DNA of 64,000 bases from Ancylobacter sp. SL191 (lineage in GTDB: Bacteria > Pseudomonadota > Alphaproteobacteria > Rhizobiales > Xanthobacteraceae). Below, one piece after another: positions 1 through 8,353 of the stretch. A program made the translations under genes and the position numbers. Each line of letters starts with the position of its first letter. Positions within the stretch are counted from its first letter, which is position 1. A model generated the notes under the pieces. That model searched no databases, was not told the origin of the DNA, and was given only the letters and a program-made list of their open reading frames with translations. The stretch is taken from positions 1,302,001 through 1,366,000 of the forward strand of contig NZ_CP113056.1 of assembly GCF_026625645.1 (NCBI RefSeq). Direction: 5' to 3'.

Positions 1-1
1 G

Positions 2-22
2 GCGGGGTGCGTGCCCCGCTTC
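2..22. terminator. Possible hairpin of an upstream transcript
   Basis: A GCGGGG / CCCCGC stem with a 6-nt loop is followed only by TT, so it is at best a weak intrinsic terminator for a gene lying before the window. The rest of 1-235 shows no gene that I can support. Confidence 0.25.
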
Positions 23-235
23 TAGAGCCGCTGGCGCCCGGCCGGCAAGGGGAACCGCACGCCCTCTGTGCCGCGGCCCGCCGGGCTGCGCCGGCTCCTT
101 ACCAGAACGGCGCCGATTGCATGGCTCGACCCGCGGCTTCCGGTTGACAGGCGCGGTGCGCCGATCCCACATCGGGGGACGGCAGGGCGAAGGCCGCGCC
201 GCCGGCACGAGGTCGGTAAGTCAGGATAGGGCATC

Positions 236-1039
236 ATGCGTCCAGTCATCGGCGTGATCAGCGACGTGAAGACCATCAATGGTCAGGTCACGCACGGGGT
301 CACGGAAAAGTACATCTATGCGGTTGCGCGCGGCGCGCAGGCCATGCCGGTGCTGATCCCCGGCACCATTTCGGCGGTCGACGCCGCCATGGCGCCCGAA
401 CGCGTGGTGATCGACGAGATCCTCGACCTCGTCGACGGCATCTTCCTGCCGGGCAGCCCGTCCAATGTCGGCCCCCATCATTATGGCGACCGCCCGCACG
501 ATCCGCCGCTGCCGGCCGATCCGCACCGCGACGACATCTCGCTGCCGCTCATCACCGCGGCGCTGCAGCGCGGCGTGCCGCTATTCGGCGTGTGCCGGGG
601 CTTTCAGGAAATGAATGTCGCGTTCGGCGGCACGCTGTTCCAGAAGCTCTATGAGCAGGAAGGCCGCTTCGACCATCGCGAGGATTCCACCCTCGACCTT
701 AACGGCCAGTACGCGCCGGTTCACGACGTCGCGCTCACCCCCGGCGGCCTGCTGGCGGGCCTTGCCGGGGCCGAGACGTGGCGGGTGAACTCGCTGCACG
801 GGCAGGGGGTCGCCACGCTGGCGCCCGGTCTCGACGTCGAGGCCAAGGCGCCGGACGGCACCATTGAGGCGTTCCGCGTGCCCAACACGCCGGGCTTCAA
901 CCTCGCCATCCAGTGGCACCCGGAATGGCGCTTCTGGGAGGACAAGCTCTCCACCGGCGTCTTTACCGCCTTTGGCGCCGCCGCCCGGCTCTATGCCGAG
1001 GAGCGCCGCGGTAACCCGAAGCTGAAGGCGACGGGCTAA
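236..1039 (+). CDS. Gamma-glutamyl-gamma-aminobutyrate hydrolase family protein (class-I amidotransferase, peptidase C26)
   Basis: A 267-aa cytoplasmic class-I glutamine-amidotransferase fold. The nucleophile elbow GVCRGFQEMN places Cys at residue 120, and the HPEW motif near the C-terminus supplies the catalytic His (about 228) and Glu (about 230). PuuD-family members hydrolyse gamma-glutamyl-GABA in putrescine breakdown, and relatives act on other gamma-glutamyl amides. The ATG at 236 follows AGGATAG at a good distance. The length matches the family (about 250 aa). The next gene, convergent on the minus strand, is a GntR/FCD regulator that may control it. No puuA, puuB or puuC lies nearby, so the exact substrate is uncertain. 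Confidence 0.85.
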   Translation: MRPVIGVISDVKTINGQVTHGVTEKYIYAVARGAQAMPVLIPGTISAVDAAMAPERVVIDEILDLVDGIFLPGSPSNVGPHHYGDRPHDPPLPADPHRDDISLPLITAALQRGVPLFGVCRGFQEMNVAFGGTLFQKLYEQEGRFDHREDSTLDLNGQYAPVHDVALTPGGLLAGLAGAETWRVNSLHGQGVATLAPGLDVEAKAPDGTIEAFRVPNTPGFNLAIQWHPEWRFWEDKLSTGVFTAFGAAARLYAEERRGNPKLKATG

Positions 1040-1060
1040 GCGAACCTACGACGGTCTCTT

Positions 1061-1149
1061 GTCATGGCCGGGCTTGTCCCGGCCATCCACGTCTTGTTCC
1101 CCTGCCGCAACGAAGTCATGGATGCCCGGGCCAAGCCCGGGCATGACGA
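1061..1149. repeat. REP-like palindromes (two units)
   Basis: Two palindromes lie between convergent genes: ATGGCCGGG..CCCGGCCAT at about 1064-1086 and ATGCCCGGG..CCCGGGCAT at about 1122-1144. The same sequence family recurs near 17.6-18.2, 33.6 and 62.9-63.4 kb. Such elements are often dispersed in Hyphomicrobiales intergenic DNA and may act as bidirectional transcript ends. Confidence 0.8.
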
Positions 1150-1163
1150 TGGGTCTCGGTTCC

Positions 1164-1838
1164 CTACCCCAGCCGCGCCATGAGATGGCCGATGCCGTCG
1201 CGGATGTCCGCCTCGATGGCGCCGCGTAGCCCGGCCTCGTCCTTCGCCTCCAGCGCGGTCAGCGCCTGAACATGGCGATCGACCGGGTAATGCGTCTCCA
1301 GATCCTCCAGCGCGAGGCGCATGAACGGGCCGATCTGCAACCAGACCGATTCGATCAGCGGCAGCAGCACATTGTCCGGCCGCCCGCCATAGAGCGCGCC
1401 ATGGAAGGCGAGGTTGGTCTCGATCATCGCCTCGACGTCGTTCGTCTCCACCGCCGCGTCCGAATCGCGGTTGAGCGCGTGCAGGCGACGCAGGAACACC
1501 TTGTCCGCGACGGCGAGGGCGCGCGCGGCGGCCTCGCATTCCAGCAAAGTGCGCGTCGCCACCAGTTCCTCGAAGCGGCGGGCGGTCATCTCGGGCACGC
1601 GCACCCGGCGATTGTCGAGCAGCACCAGCGCCCGCTCGGCCACCAGCCGGCGCAGCGCCTCGCGCACCGGCATGGCGGAGACGCCCAGCGCCTCGGCAAG
1701 CCCGCGAATGGTCACCGCCTGGCCGGGCGGGAAGCGCCCGCTCATCACCGAGCGGCGCAGGCGGCGGAACACCCATTGCTGCACCGTCTCGCCATGCAGG
1801 CGCGGCTCAAAGACGAGATCGAGCGGGGACGTGTCCAT
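1164..1838 (-). CDS. GntR family transcriptional regulator (FCD type)
   Basis: A 224-aa DNA-binding repressor-type protein. The N-terminal winged helix-turn-helix (about residues 20-85) contains the GntR recognition segment LAEALGVSAMPVREALRRL. An all-helical FCD ligand domain follows, with the usual N..FH pattern (NLAFHGALY) and late His residues that bind metal or a carboxylate effector. FCD regulators usually sense organic acids. It faces the amidotransferase gene tail to tail and diverges from the Trm112-like gene at 1976, so it could control either. The effector cannot be read from sequence. Confidence 0.87.
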   Translation of the reverse strand: MDTSPLDLVFEPRLHGETVQQWVFRRLRRSVMSGRFPPGQAVTIRGLAEALGVSAMPVREALRRLVAERALVLLDNRRVRVPEMTARRFEELVATRTLLECEAAARALAVADKVFLRRLHALNRDSDAAVETNDVEAMIETNLAFHGALYGGRPDNVLLPLIESVWLQIGPFMRLALEDLETHYPVDRHVQALTALEAKDEAGLRGAIEADIRDGIGHLMARLG

Positions 1839-1975
1839 GGCGGCTCGCGGAACGGCAGGGCAAGGAGGGTGGCGCGGGTGAGGTGAGCGGCGGGTGACGT
1901 GAGAATGTCAGCCGGCTGCGTTATATAGCGCAGTTGAGGCGTCCCGCACGCCGAACCGACACGGGGAGAACATCC

Positions 1976-2215
1976 ATGGCCGATACCGACCTCCAGCCGA
2001 CCGGCCGCGCCGGCTATGAGCTCGATCCCAAGCTTCTGGAGATCCTGGTGTGCCCGGTCACCAAGGCGCCGCTGGATTATGACCGCGAGTCGCGCGAGCT
2101 GATCTCCCGGCCGGCGCGCCTCGCCTATCCGATCCGCGACGGCATCCCGATCATGCTGGCGGACGAAGCCCGCTCGCTGACCGAGGACGAAGCCGAGCGC
2201 CGCTGGGGGGCGTGA
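1976..2215 (+). CDS. Trm112 family protein
   Basis: A 79-aa small protein. The core [20 protein letters not shown] followed by [17 protein letters not shown] is the Trm112/UPF0434 signature (YcaR-like). In eukaryotes and archaea Trm112 activates methyltransferases; the bacterial role is poorly defined. The ATG at 1976 is preferred over the upstream ATG at 1934 because GGGGAGAA lies at the right distance and the added 14 residues look non-coding. Only one Cys of the zinc-type motif is present, as in many bacterial members. It is convergent with the UbiH-like gene. Confidence 0.88.
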   Translation: MADTDLQPTGRAGYELDPKLLEILVCPVTKAPLDYDRESRELISRPARLAYPIRDGIPIMLADEARSLTEDEAERRWGA

Positions 2216-2240
2216 GCGGCGCCCGCGCTGCGGCCTGACT

Positions 2241-3473
2241 TTAGAGCGCCTCGCCGCGCAGCAGGCGCGGGGCCTGCCCGACAATGCCGGCGGCGTCGCG
2301 GATGAAGAAGTCCTTCAGCCGCGGCAGGCGCTCGACCACGCCCAGCCCGACATCGCGCACCAGCCGGGCAATGTCGTTGCGCTGGCCGAACAGCCGGTTC
2401 AGCCCGTCGGTCGCCACGCCCATGGTCAGCGTGTCGAAGCGCCGCCAGCGCTGGTAGCGCTCCAGCACATCCGGTCCGCCAATATCGAGGCCGAGCCGTG
2501 CGGCGTCCGTCACCGTCTCGGCGAGGGCGGCGACATCCCGCAGGCCCATATTGATGCCCTGCCCGGCGATGGGATGGATGGTGTGCGCGGCGTCGCCCAC
2601 CAGCGCGAGGCGCTCGGCGACGAAGTGCCGCGCCATCTGGAAGCCGAGAGGGAAGGCCTTGGGCTCGTCAAGGATCTCCAGCGCGCCCCATTCCAGCCCG
2701 AAGCGCCGCTCCAGCTCGTCGAGCAGCAGGATGCGCGGCAGGCGCAGGAGGCTCTGCGCGGTCTCCGTGGTCTCGGTCCAGACGATGGAGGAGCGGTTGC
2801 CGGTGAGCGGCAGGATGGCGAAGGGGCCGGCCGGCAGGAAATGTTCGATCGCCTTGCCCTCATGCGGGCGCTCATGGCCGACCGTCAGCACGATCGCCGA
2901 CTGCTTGTAGGACCAGCCGACCACGCCGATGCCGGCCATGGCCCGCAGCTTCGAGCGCCCGCCATCGCAGGCGGCGAGCAGCGCCGCGCGGGCGCCCGCG
3001 CCGTCCGATAGCGTGACGTCGACCGCGCCCGGCCGCGCCGCATAGGCGGCGATGCCGGCGGGGATGAGGGCGACGCCGCGCGCGCGGGCGAGCTCGGTCA
3101 TGGCGTCCTGCAGTACCGCGTTCGGCACCATATGGGCGAAGGGTTCGCCCGGCGCGACCTCGCCGTCGAAGGACAGGAACACTGGCCGCGCCGCGTCGGT
3201 GAGCTTGGAATCGGTGATCTCCATGGCGAGCATGGGCTGCGCCTGCCCGGCGATCGCCTCCCACACGCCCAGCGTCTCGAACAGGCGCCGCGCCCCGGCG
3301 GCGAAGGCGGAGGCGCGCATGTCGCTGCTCTTCACCTGTGCGTGGGCGAACACCGGATCGGCGACGGCCAGCCGGGCGCTGTCGCCCAGCCCCTGGCGCA
3401 GCGCGAGGGCGAGGGTGAGCCCGGCGAGCCCGCCGCCGGCGATCACCGCGTCGTAAGCCTGCGTCTGCTCCAT
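2241..3473 (-). CDS. FAD-dependent UbiH/UbiF/VisC/COQ6-type hydroxylase
   Basis: A 410-aa flavoprotein monooxygenase that probably hydroxylates the aromatic ring in ubiquinone biosynthesis. The N-terminal dinucleotide motif is AVIAGGGLAGLTLALALRQ. The second FAD motif ALVGDAAHTIHPIAGQGINMGLRDVAALAE (about residues 290-320) carries the UbiH-family GDAAH..P..GQG..G pattern. The start at 3473 is chosen because AGGAGAATA lies just upstream on the minus strand; the longer start at 3497 adds only a basic leader. Which ring carbon it hydroxylates (UbiH, UbiF, UbiI or UbiL role) cannot be assigned from one sequence. Confidence 0.88.
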   Translation of the reverse strand: MEQTQAYDAVIAGGGLAGLTLALALRQGLGDSARLAVADPVFAHAQVKSSDMRASAFAAGARRLFETLGVWEAIAGQAQPMLAMEITDSKLTDAARPVFLSFDGEVAPGEPFAHMVPNAVLQDAMTELARARGVALIPAGIAAYAARPGAVDVTLSDGAGARAALLAACDGGRSKLRAMAGIGVVGWSYKQSAIVLTVGHERPHEGKAIEHFLPAGPFAILPLTGNRSSIVWTETTETAQSLLRLPRILLLDELERRFGLEWGALEILDEPKAFPLGFQMARHFVAERLALVGDAAHTIHPIAGQGINMGLRDVAALAETVTDAARLGLDIGGPDVLERYQRWRRFDTLTMGVATDGLNRLFGQRNDIARLVRDVGLGVVERLPRLKDFFIRDAAGIVGQAPRLLRGEAL

Positions 3474-3695
3474 GGCTATTCTCCTTCGCGCTATCATCCC
3501 GGCCGGATGCCGGACCGGTTCTACCGCCCCGCGCCCTACGCTTCACTACGCAGGAGCCCGGAGCCCGGACCGGTGCCGGCCGAGGGCCCCATGCGCGATG
3601 CATTGTGCGCCGCCCCTCCTATGCCTTAGCTACGGGGAGGGGACAATGCGCGCGCCGCCTGTCCCTCCGCCGCCGCCACAGCCGGAGCCGCCGCC

Positions 3696-4598
3696 ATGAG
3701 TCCGTCCGACGCCACGTCGCCCGCTTCCGGCCCGACCGGGTCCAGTGCCGCCGAACTCGTCAATCTGCTCGATCTCGAAACCCTTGAGGTCAATCTGTTC
3801 CGCGGCAGCAACCCGCCGGAATCCTGGCCGTTCCGCACGCGGGTGTTCGGCGGGCAGGTGCTGGCGCAGGCGCTGGTCGCCGCCCAGCGCACGGTCGACC
3901 TCGCGGCCCATTCGCTGCACGCCTATTTCCTGCTGGCCGGCGATCCGGCCGCGCCGATCCTCTACGAGGTCGAGCGCGTGCGCGACGGGCGCTCCTTCGC
4001 CACGCGGCGCACCGTGGCGATCCAGCACGGGCGGCCGATCTTCATCATGTCGGTGTCGTTCCACCGCGAGGAGCCGGGCCTCGACCATCAGCTCGATCTC
4101 GAGGGCGAGGTGCCCGCGCCGGAGGATGTGCCCGGCATTCACGACCTTCCCGCGAACGTGCTTGCCAGCCTGCCGGAGCCGGTGCGCGCCTATTGGTTGC
4201 GCCCGCGCCCGATCGAGCTCAAGCCCATCGGCCTCGGCGAGCGGCGCAGCGTGCCCCGCCGCATGGTGTGGTTCCGCGCCGCGCAGGCGCTGCCGGACGA
4301 TCCGGCGCTGCACCGGGCGGTGCTGGCCTACGCCACCGACATGACGCTGCTCGAGGCCACCACCGTCGTTCACGGCACCAGCGTGCTCGGCGCGGGCATC
4401 CAGGCCGCCAGCCTCGACCACGCGCTGTGGCTGCACCGCCCCTTCCGCGCCGATGGCTGGCTGCTCTATGTCCAGGACAGCCCGAGCGCCTCCGGCGCGC
4501 GCGGATTGGCGCGCGGGCTGATCTACGACCAGGCCGGTCGCCTCATCGCTTCCGTGGCGCAGGAAGGGCTCATACGCCCGGTTGGTCAGGCCGACTGA
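3696..4598 (+). CDS. tesB: Acyl-CoA thioesterase II
   Basis: A 300-aa double hot-dog thioesterase that hydrolyses acyl-CoA to free fatty acid and CoA in the cytosol. Recognisable segments are the first hot-dog VFGGQVLAQALVAAQRTV with HSLHAYFLLAGDP, and the second repeat with the catalytic Asp in YATDMTLL and the SLDHALWLHRPF..ARGLARGLIY segment that holds the Gln/Ser-type catalytic partners. Length is typical (about 285-300 aa). The ATG at 3696 follows a GC-rich proline-encoding stretch with no strong ribosome site. It is divergent from the UbiH-like gene across about 220 bp. Confidence 0.92.
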   Translation: MSPSDATSPASGPTGSSAAELVNLLDLETLEVNLFRGSNPPESWPFRTRVFGGQVLAQALVAAQRTVDLAAHSLHAYFLLAGDPAAPILYEVERVRDGRSFATRRTVAIQHGRPIFIMSVSFHREEPGLDHQLDLEGEVPAPEDVPGIHDLPANVLASLPEPVRAYWLRPRPIELKPIGLGERRSVPRRMVWFRAAQALPDDPALHRAVLAYATDMTLLEATTVVHGTSVLGAGIQAASLDHALWLHRPFRADGWLLYVQDSPSASGARGLARGLIYDQAGRLIASVAQEGLIRPVGQAD

Positions 4599-4784
4599 CG
4601 CGATCTGCCTAAAAATGTGGCGCCGTGTGTCAATTTCTGGGCGCCGTCTCGGGGCGTGAATCGCCGCCGATCAAGAATTGTGCACCGCGCCGCCGCCCGC
4701 GCCGGGCTGAATCAGGGCGTCGCCCCTGCATGCGCGGCCTCCGGCACCCCCTTCGGATGCATCAAAGGGTTGTCCCGCCTCGGT

Positions 4785-4800
4785 TGGCACGCGAATTGAT
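4785..4800 (+). promoter_or_regulatory. Sigma-54 (-24/-12) promoter of glnK-amtB
   Basis: TGGCACGCGAATTGAT matches the sigma-54 consensus TGGCACG-N4-TTGC at every conserved position except the final C of the -12 GC. It lies 114 bp before the glnK start. A TGCACC half-site at 4681-4686 resembles one arm of an NtrC site. Established knowledge: glnK-amtB is NtrC/RpoN controlled in many proteobacteria. The 315-bp gap 4599-4913 holds nothing else that I can support. Confidence 0.65.
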
Positions 4801-4862
4801 TCCCTTTCCCCGGATTGACCGAAAGGGTCGGGAGTAAGCCCGCCTGGCCGAGTCCGACATGA

Positions 4863-5252
<390 letters not shown>

Positions 5253-5303
5253 GCCAGCGCCACTGATCCCGATCTTTTCCGATTGCGACGGAGCATTGAA
5301 CCC

Positions 5304-6776
5304 ATGACGACGAAGAAGTGGATGAGCGCGGGTCTTCCCGCGCTGGCGGTGACGACGCTGGCTTCGGCCGCCGCTTTCGCCCAGGACGCGGCCCTTGCCG
5401 CGGCGCCGGCGGCGCCGACCATCAACAAGGCCGATACGACCTGGATGCTGCTCAGCACCATCCTCGTGCTGATGATGGCCGTTCCCGGCCTCGCTTTGTT
5501 CTATGGCGGCCTTGTGCGCGCCAAGAACTTCCTCTCGGTGATCGCGCAGGTCTTCTATTCGGTCTGCGTCGTCACGATCATCTGGTTCGCCTATGGCTAC
5601 AGCCTCGCCTTCACCGGCGGCTCGTCCTTCATCGGCGGCTTCTCCAAGGCCTTCCTGCACGGCGTGACGCTGGAATCGCTCGGCGCGACCTTCTCGGTCG
5701 GCGTGGCGATCCCCGAGCTGGTGTTCATCGTCTTCCAGCTCACCTTCGCCGCCATTACCCCGGCGCTGATCGTCGGCGCCTTCGCGGAGCGCATCAAGTT
5801 CTCGGCCGTCGTGCTGTTCATCCCGCTCTGGGTGACCTTGATCTACTTCCCGATGGCCCACATGGTTTGGTACTGGGCCGGCCCGGATGCGGTTGACGCC
5901 GCTGCCAAGGCTCTCGCTGCCGCCACCGACCCGGCCGCCAAGGAGGCCGCGCAGGCCGCCCTCGACGCCGTGCTCGCCGATACCGGCCTGATCTTCTCCT
6001 TCGGCGCGATCGACTTCGCCGGCGGCACCGTCGTTCACATCAATGCGGGTATCGCCGGCCTCGTCGGCGCCCTGATCATCGGCAAGCGCACCGGCTACGG
6101 CAAGGAGCTGATGCCTCCCCACTCGCTGCCCTTCGCGCTGGTCGGCGCCGCCCTCCTGTGGGTCGGCTGGTTCGGCTTCAACGCCGGTTCCAACCTCGAA
6201 GCCTCCCCGCTCACCGTCCTCGCCGTGCTCAACACCTTCGTGGCCCCGGCCGCGGCGGCTCTGGGCTGGGCGCTGGTCGAGTGGCTGGCCAAGGGCAAGC
6301 CGAGCCTGCTCGGTCTCGCCTCGGGCGTCGTCGCCGGCCTCGTGGCGGTCACCCCGGCGGCGGGCTTCGCCGGCCCGATGGGCTCCATCGTGCTCGGCTT
6401 CGTCACCGGCATCATCTGCTTCTTCTTCTGCACCACCGTGAAGAACGCGCTGGGCTATGACGACAGCCTCGACGTGTTCGGCGTCCACTGCGTGGGCGGC
6501 ATCGTCGGCGCCATCGGCACCGGCATCGTGGTCAGCCCCGCCCTCGGCGGCACCGGCATCTATGACTACGTCGCCGGCGCGGTCGCGTCCTACGACATGG
6601 CCACCCAGGTCACGGCGCAGATCAAGGGCGTGCTGGTCACGCTGGTGTGGTCGGGCGTCGGCTCCGCGATCCTGTTCTGGATCGTCAATCTCATCGTCGG
6701 GCTGCGTCCGTCGGTCGAGAAGGAGCGCGAGGGTCTCGACATCGTCGATCACGGCGAGCGCGCCTATCACAGCTGA
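5304..6776 (+). CDS. amtB: Ammonium transporter
   Basis: A 490-aa inner-membrane ammonium channel, trimeric in known relatives. A cleavable signal peptide ends near ..AAAFAQ. The mature part begins ADTTWMLLSTILVLMMAVPGLALFYGGLVR, the Amt signature, followed by about 11 membrane helices. The two pore histidines are seen in FPMAHMVWYW and VFGVHCVGGIVGA. A lineage-typical alanine-rich loop lies at about residues 195-225. The start at 5304 is preferred over 5283 because ACGGAG sits before it and the signal peptide then begins correctly. It is cotranscribed with glnK and ends before a clear intrinsic terminator. Confidence 0.95.
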   Translation: MTTKKWMSAGLPALAVTTLASAAAFAQDAALAAAPAAPTINKADTTWMLLSTILVLMMAVPGLALFYGGLVRAKNFLSVIAQVFYSVCVVTIIWFAYGYSLAFTGGSSFIGGFSKAFLHGVTLESLGATFSVGVAIPELVFIVFQLTFAAITPALIVGAFAERIKFSAVVLFIPLWVTLIYFPMAHMVWYWAGPDAVDAAAKALAAATDPAAKEAAQAALDAVLADTGLIFSFGAIDFAGGTVVHINAGIAGLVGALIIGKRTGYGKELMPPHSLPFALVGAALLWVGWFGFNAGSNLEASPLTVLAVLNTFVAPAAAALGWALVEWLAKGKPSLLGLASGVVAGLVAVTPAAGFAGPMGSIVLGFVTGIICFFFCTTVKNALGYDDSLDVFGVHCVGGIVGAIGTGIVVSPALGGTGIYDYVAGAVASYDMATQVTAQIKGVLVTLVWSGVGSAILFWIVNLIVGLRPSVEKEREGLDIVDHGERAYHS

Positions 6777-6827
6777 TCGGGCGCCGGCGCCTCTCGCGCC
6801 GGCTGCCTCCCGCTTCTCACGCGGCTC

Positions 6828-6858
6828 AAACCCCGGCGCTCCCCGCGCCGGGGTTTTT
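6828..6858 (+). terminator. Rho-independent terminator after amtB
   Basis: AAACCCCGGCGC / GCGCCGGGGTTTTT forms a strong GC stem with a short CCCC-type loop and a T run, about 50 bp beyond the amtB stop. Confidence 0.88.
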
Positions 6859-7030
6859 CTTTGCCCGGTTATCGCGGCCGGGTTTTTCGCGGCCGGGATT
6901 TTCGTTGGATCGGCCCGCCGCGTGCCGCATCCCCGGCCAAATCCATGCGCATGGTTAAGAACGCCTTTACCGCGGGCGCGCTATCCTGACGGGAAGACCC
7001 CGCATTCCGCGGGCGTGCCGGAACCGTTTC

Positions 7031-8326
7031 GTGACCGACCCTATGCGCCATGGCGACGCCCGCCACCCCGTCCCCGCGGCTGCCGATTCACCGGCGGCCT
7101 CGTCCCCGGCTGGCGCCTCCCCGGCGGGCGATGCCGGGCCGGCGGCGCGTTCTCCCTTCATCCGCCTCAACGAATTGCTGGCCGACATCGCGCCCGGCAA
7201 GACGCCGCTGAGCCTCGCCGTCGGCGAGCCGCGCCACGCCATGCCCGGTTTCGTCGGCGAGGTGCTGGCCCGTCATCTCGACGGTTTCGGTCGCTACCCC
7301 GCCGGCAAGGGGCTGCCGGAGTTCCGCCGCGCGGCCGCCGACTGGTTCGCCCGCCGTTACACGCTGCCGCGCCCGCTCGATGCCGAGCGCGAGGTGCTGG
7401 TGCTCAACGGCTCGCGCGAGGGGCTGTTCTTCGCCGCGCTGATGGCGCGCCGCCTCGCCTCGCCGCGCAAGCAGGCGCAGCTTGCCGGCGCCGCGCCGGC
7501 GGTGCTGCTGCCCAACCCGTTCTATGCCGCCTATGGCGCGGGCGCCGAGGCTGCCGGCTGCGAGAGCGTCTCGCTGCCGCTGCCGCCGGGCGGGGGCTGG
7601 CTGCCCGATCTCGACGCGCTGGACCCCGCTTTGCTCGAGCGCGCCATCGCCATCTATTTCGCCTCGCCCGCCAACCCGCAGGGCACCATCGCCCCGCGCG
7701 CCTATCTCGAGCGGCTGGTCGCGCTGTGCCGCCGTCACCAGGTGATGGTCTTCGCGGACGAATGCTATTCGGAGATCTGGCTGGGGGACGCACCGCCGAC
7801 CGGCATCCTCGAGGTCGCCGGGCCCGATTATGCCGGCGTCGTCGCCTTCAATTCGCTGTCGAAGCGCTCCAGCCTGCCGGGCCTGCGCCTCGGCTTCTGC
7901 GCCGGCGACGGCCGCTTCATGGAAGCCTTCGGCGATTTCCGCAACGTGGCGGCGCCGCAGGTGCCGGAGCCCCTGCAGCATGTCGGCATCGCCGCGCTGG
8001 CGGACGAGGCGCATGTGAGCGCCAGCCGCGACCTTTACATGGCGAAATTCGACGTGGCCGACCGGCTGCTCGCCGGGCGCTTCGGCTATCAGCGGCCCGA
8101 TGGCGGCTTCTTCCTCTGGCTCGACGTGGCCGAGCTTGGCGGCGGCGAGGCCGCCTGCCGCCGGCTCTGGCAGCGGGAGGGGCTGCGCACCGTGCCCGGC
8201 GGCTATCTGTGCCGCAGCGAGGCGGACGGGCGCAATCCGGGCGAGACCTATCTGCGCATCGCGCTCGTTCATGACCTCGCCACGACCGAGGCGGCGCTCG
8301 CGCGCCTTCTCGCCGGGCTGGGCTGA
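7031..8326 (+). CDS. Class I/II PLP-dependent aminotransferase, DapC-like
   Basis: A 431-aa fold-type I aminotransferase. The PLP lysine lies in VAFNSLSKRSSLPGLRLGF; the cofactor Asp/Tyr region is VFADECYSEIW; the substrate-carboxylate Arg is expected in the late YLRIALVHD segment. In related genomes this gene beside ftsK is annotated as succinyldiaminopimelate aminotransferase, a lysine-pathway step, and lysA lies 5 kb downstream, which is consistent. A Pro/Ala-rich stretch of about 40 residues precedes the conserved domain; the GTG at 7031 and an ATG at 7043 are both possible starts, neither with a strong ribosome site. The exact substrate is an inference. Confidence 0.82.
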   Translation: MTDPMRHGDARHPVPAAADSPAASSPAGASPAGDAGPAARSPFIRLNELLADIAPGKTPLSLAVGEPRHAMPGFVGEVLARHLDGFGRYPAGKGLPEFRRAAADWFARRYTLPRPLDAEREVLVLNGSREGLFFAALMARRLASPRKQAQLAGAAPAVLLPNPFYAAYGAGAEAAGCESVSLPLPPGGGWLPDLDALDPALLERAIAIYFASPANPQGTIAPRAYLERLVALCRRHQVMVFADECYSEIWLGDAPPTGILEVAGPDYAGVVAFNSLSKRSSLPGLRLGFCAGDGRFMEAFGDFRNVAAPQVPEPLQHVGIAALADEAHVSASRDLYMAKFDVADRLLAGRFGYQRPDGGFFLWLDVAELGGGEAACRRLWQREGLRTVPGGYLCRSEADGRNPGETYLRIALVHDLATTEAALARLLAGLG

Positions 8327-8353
8327 CGGGCCATCGAAAGGGCGGGCGAGAGC

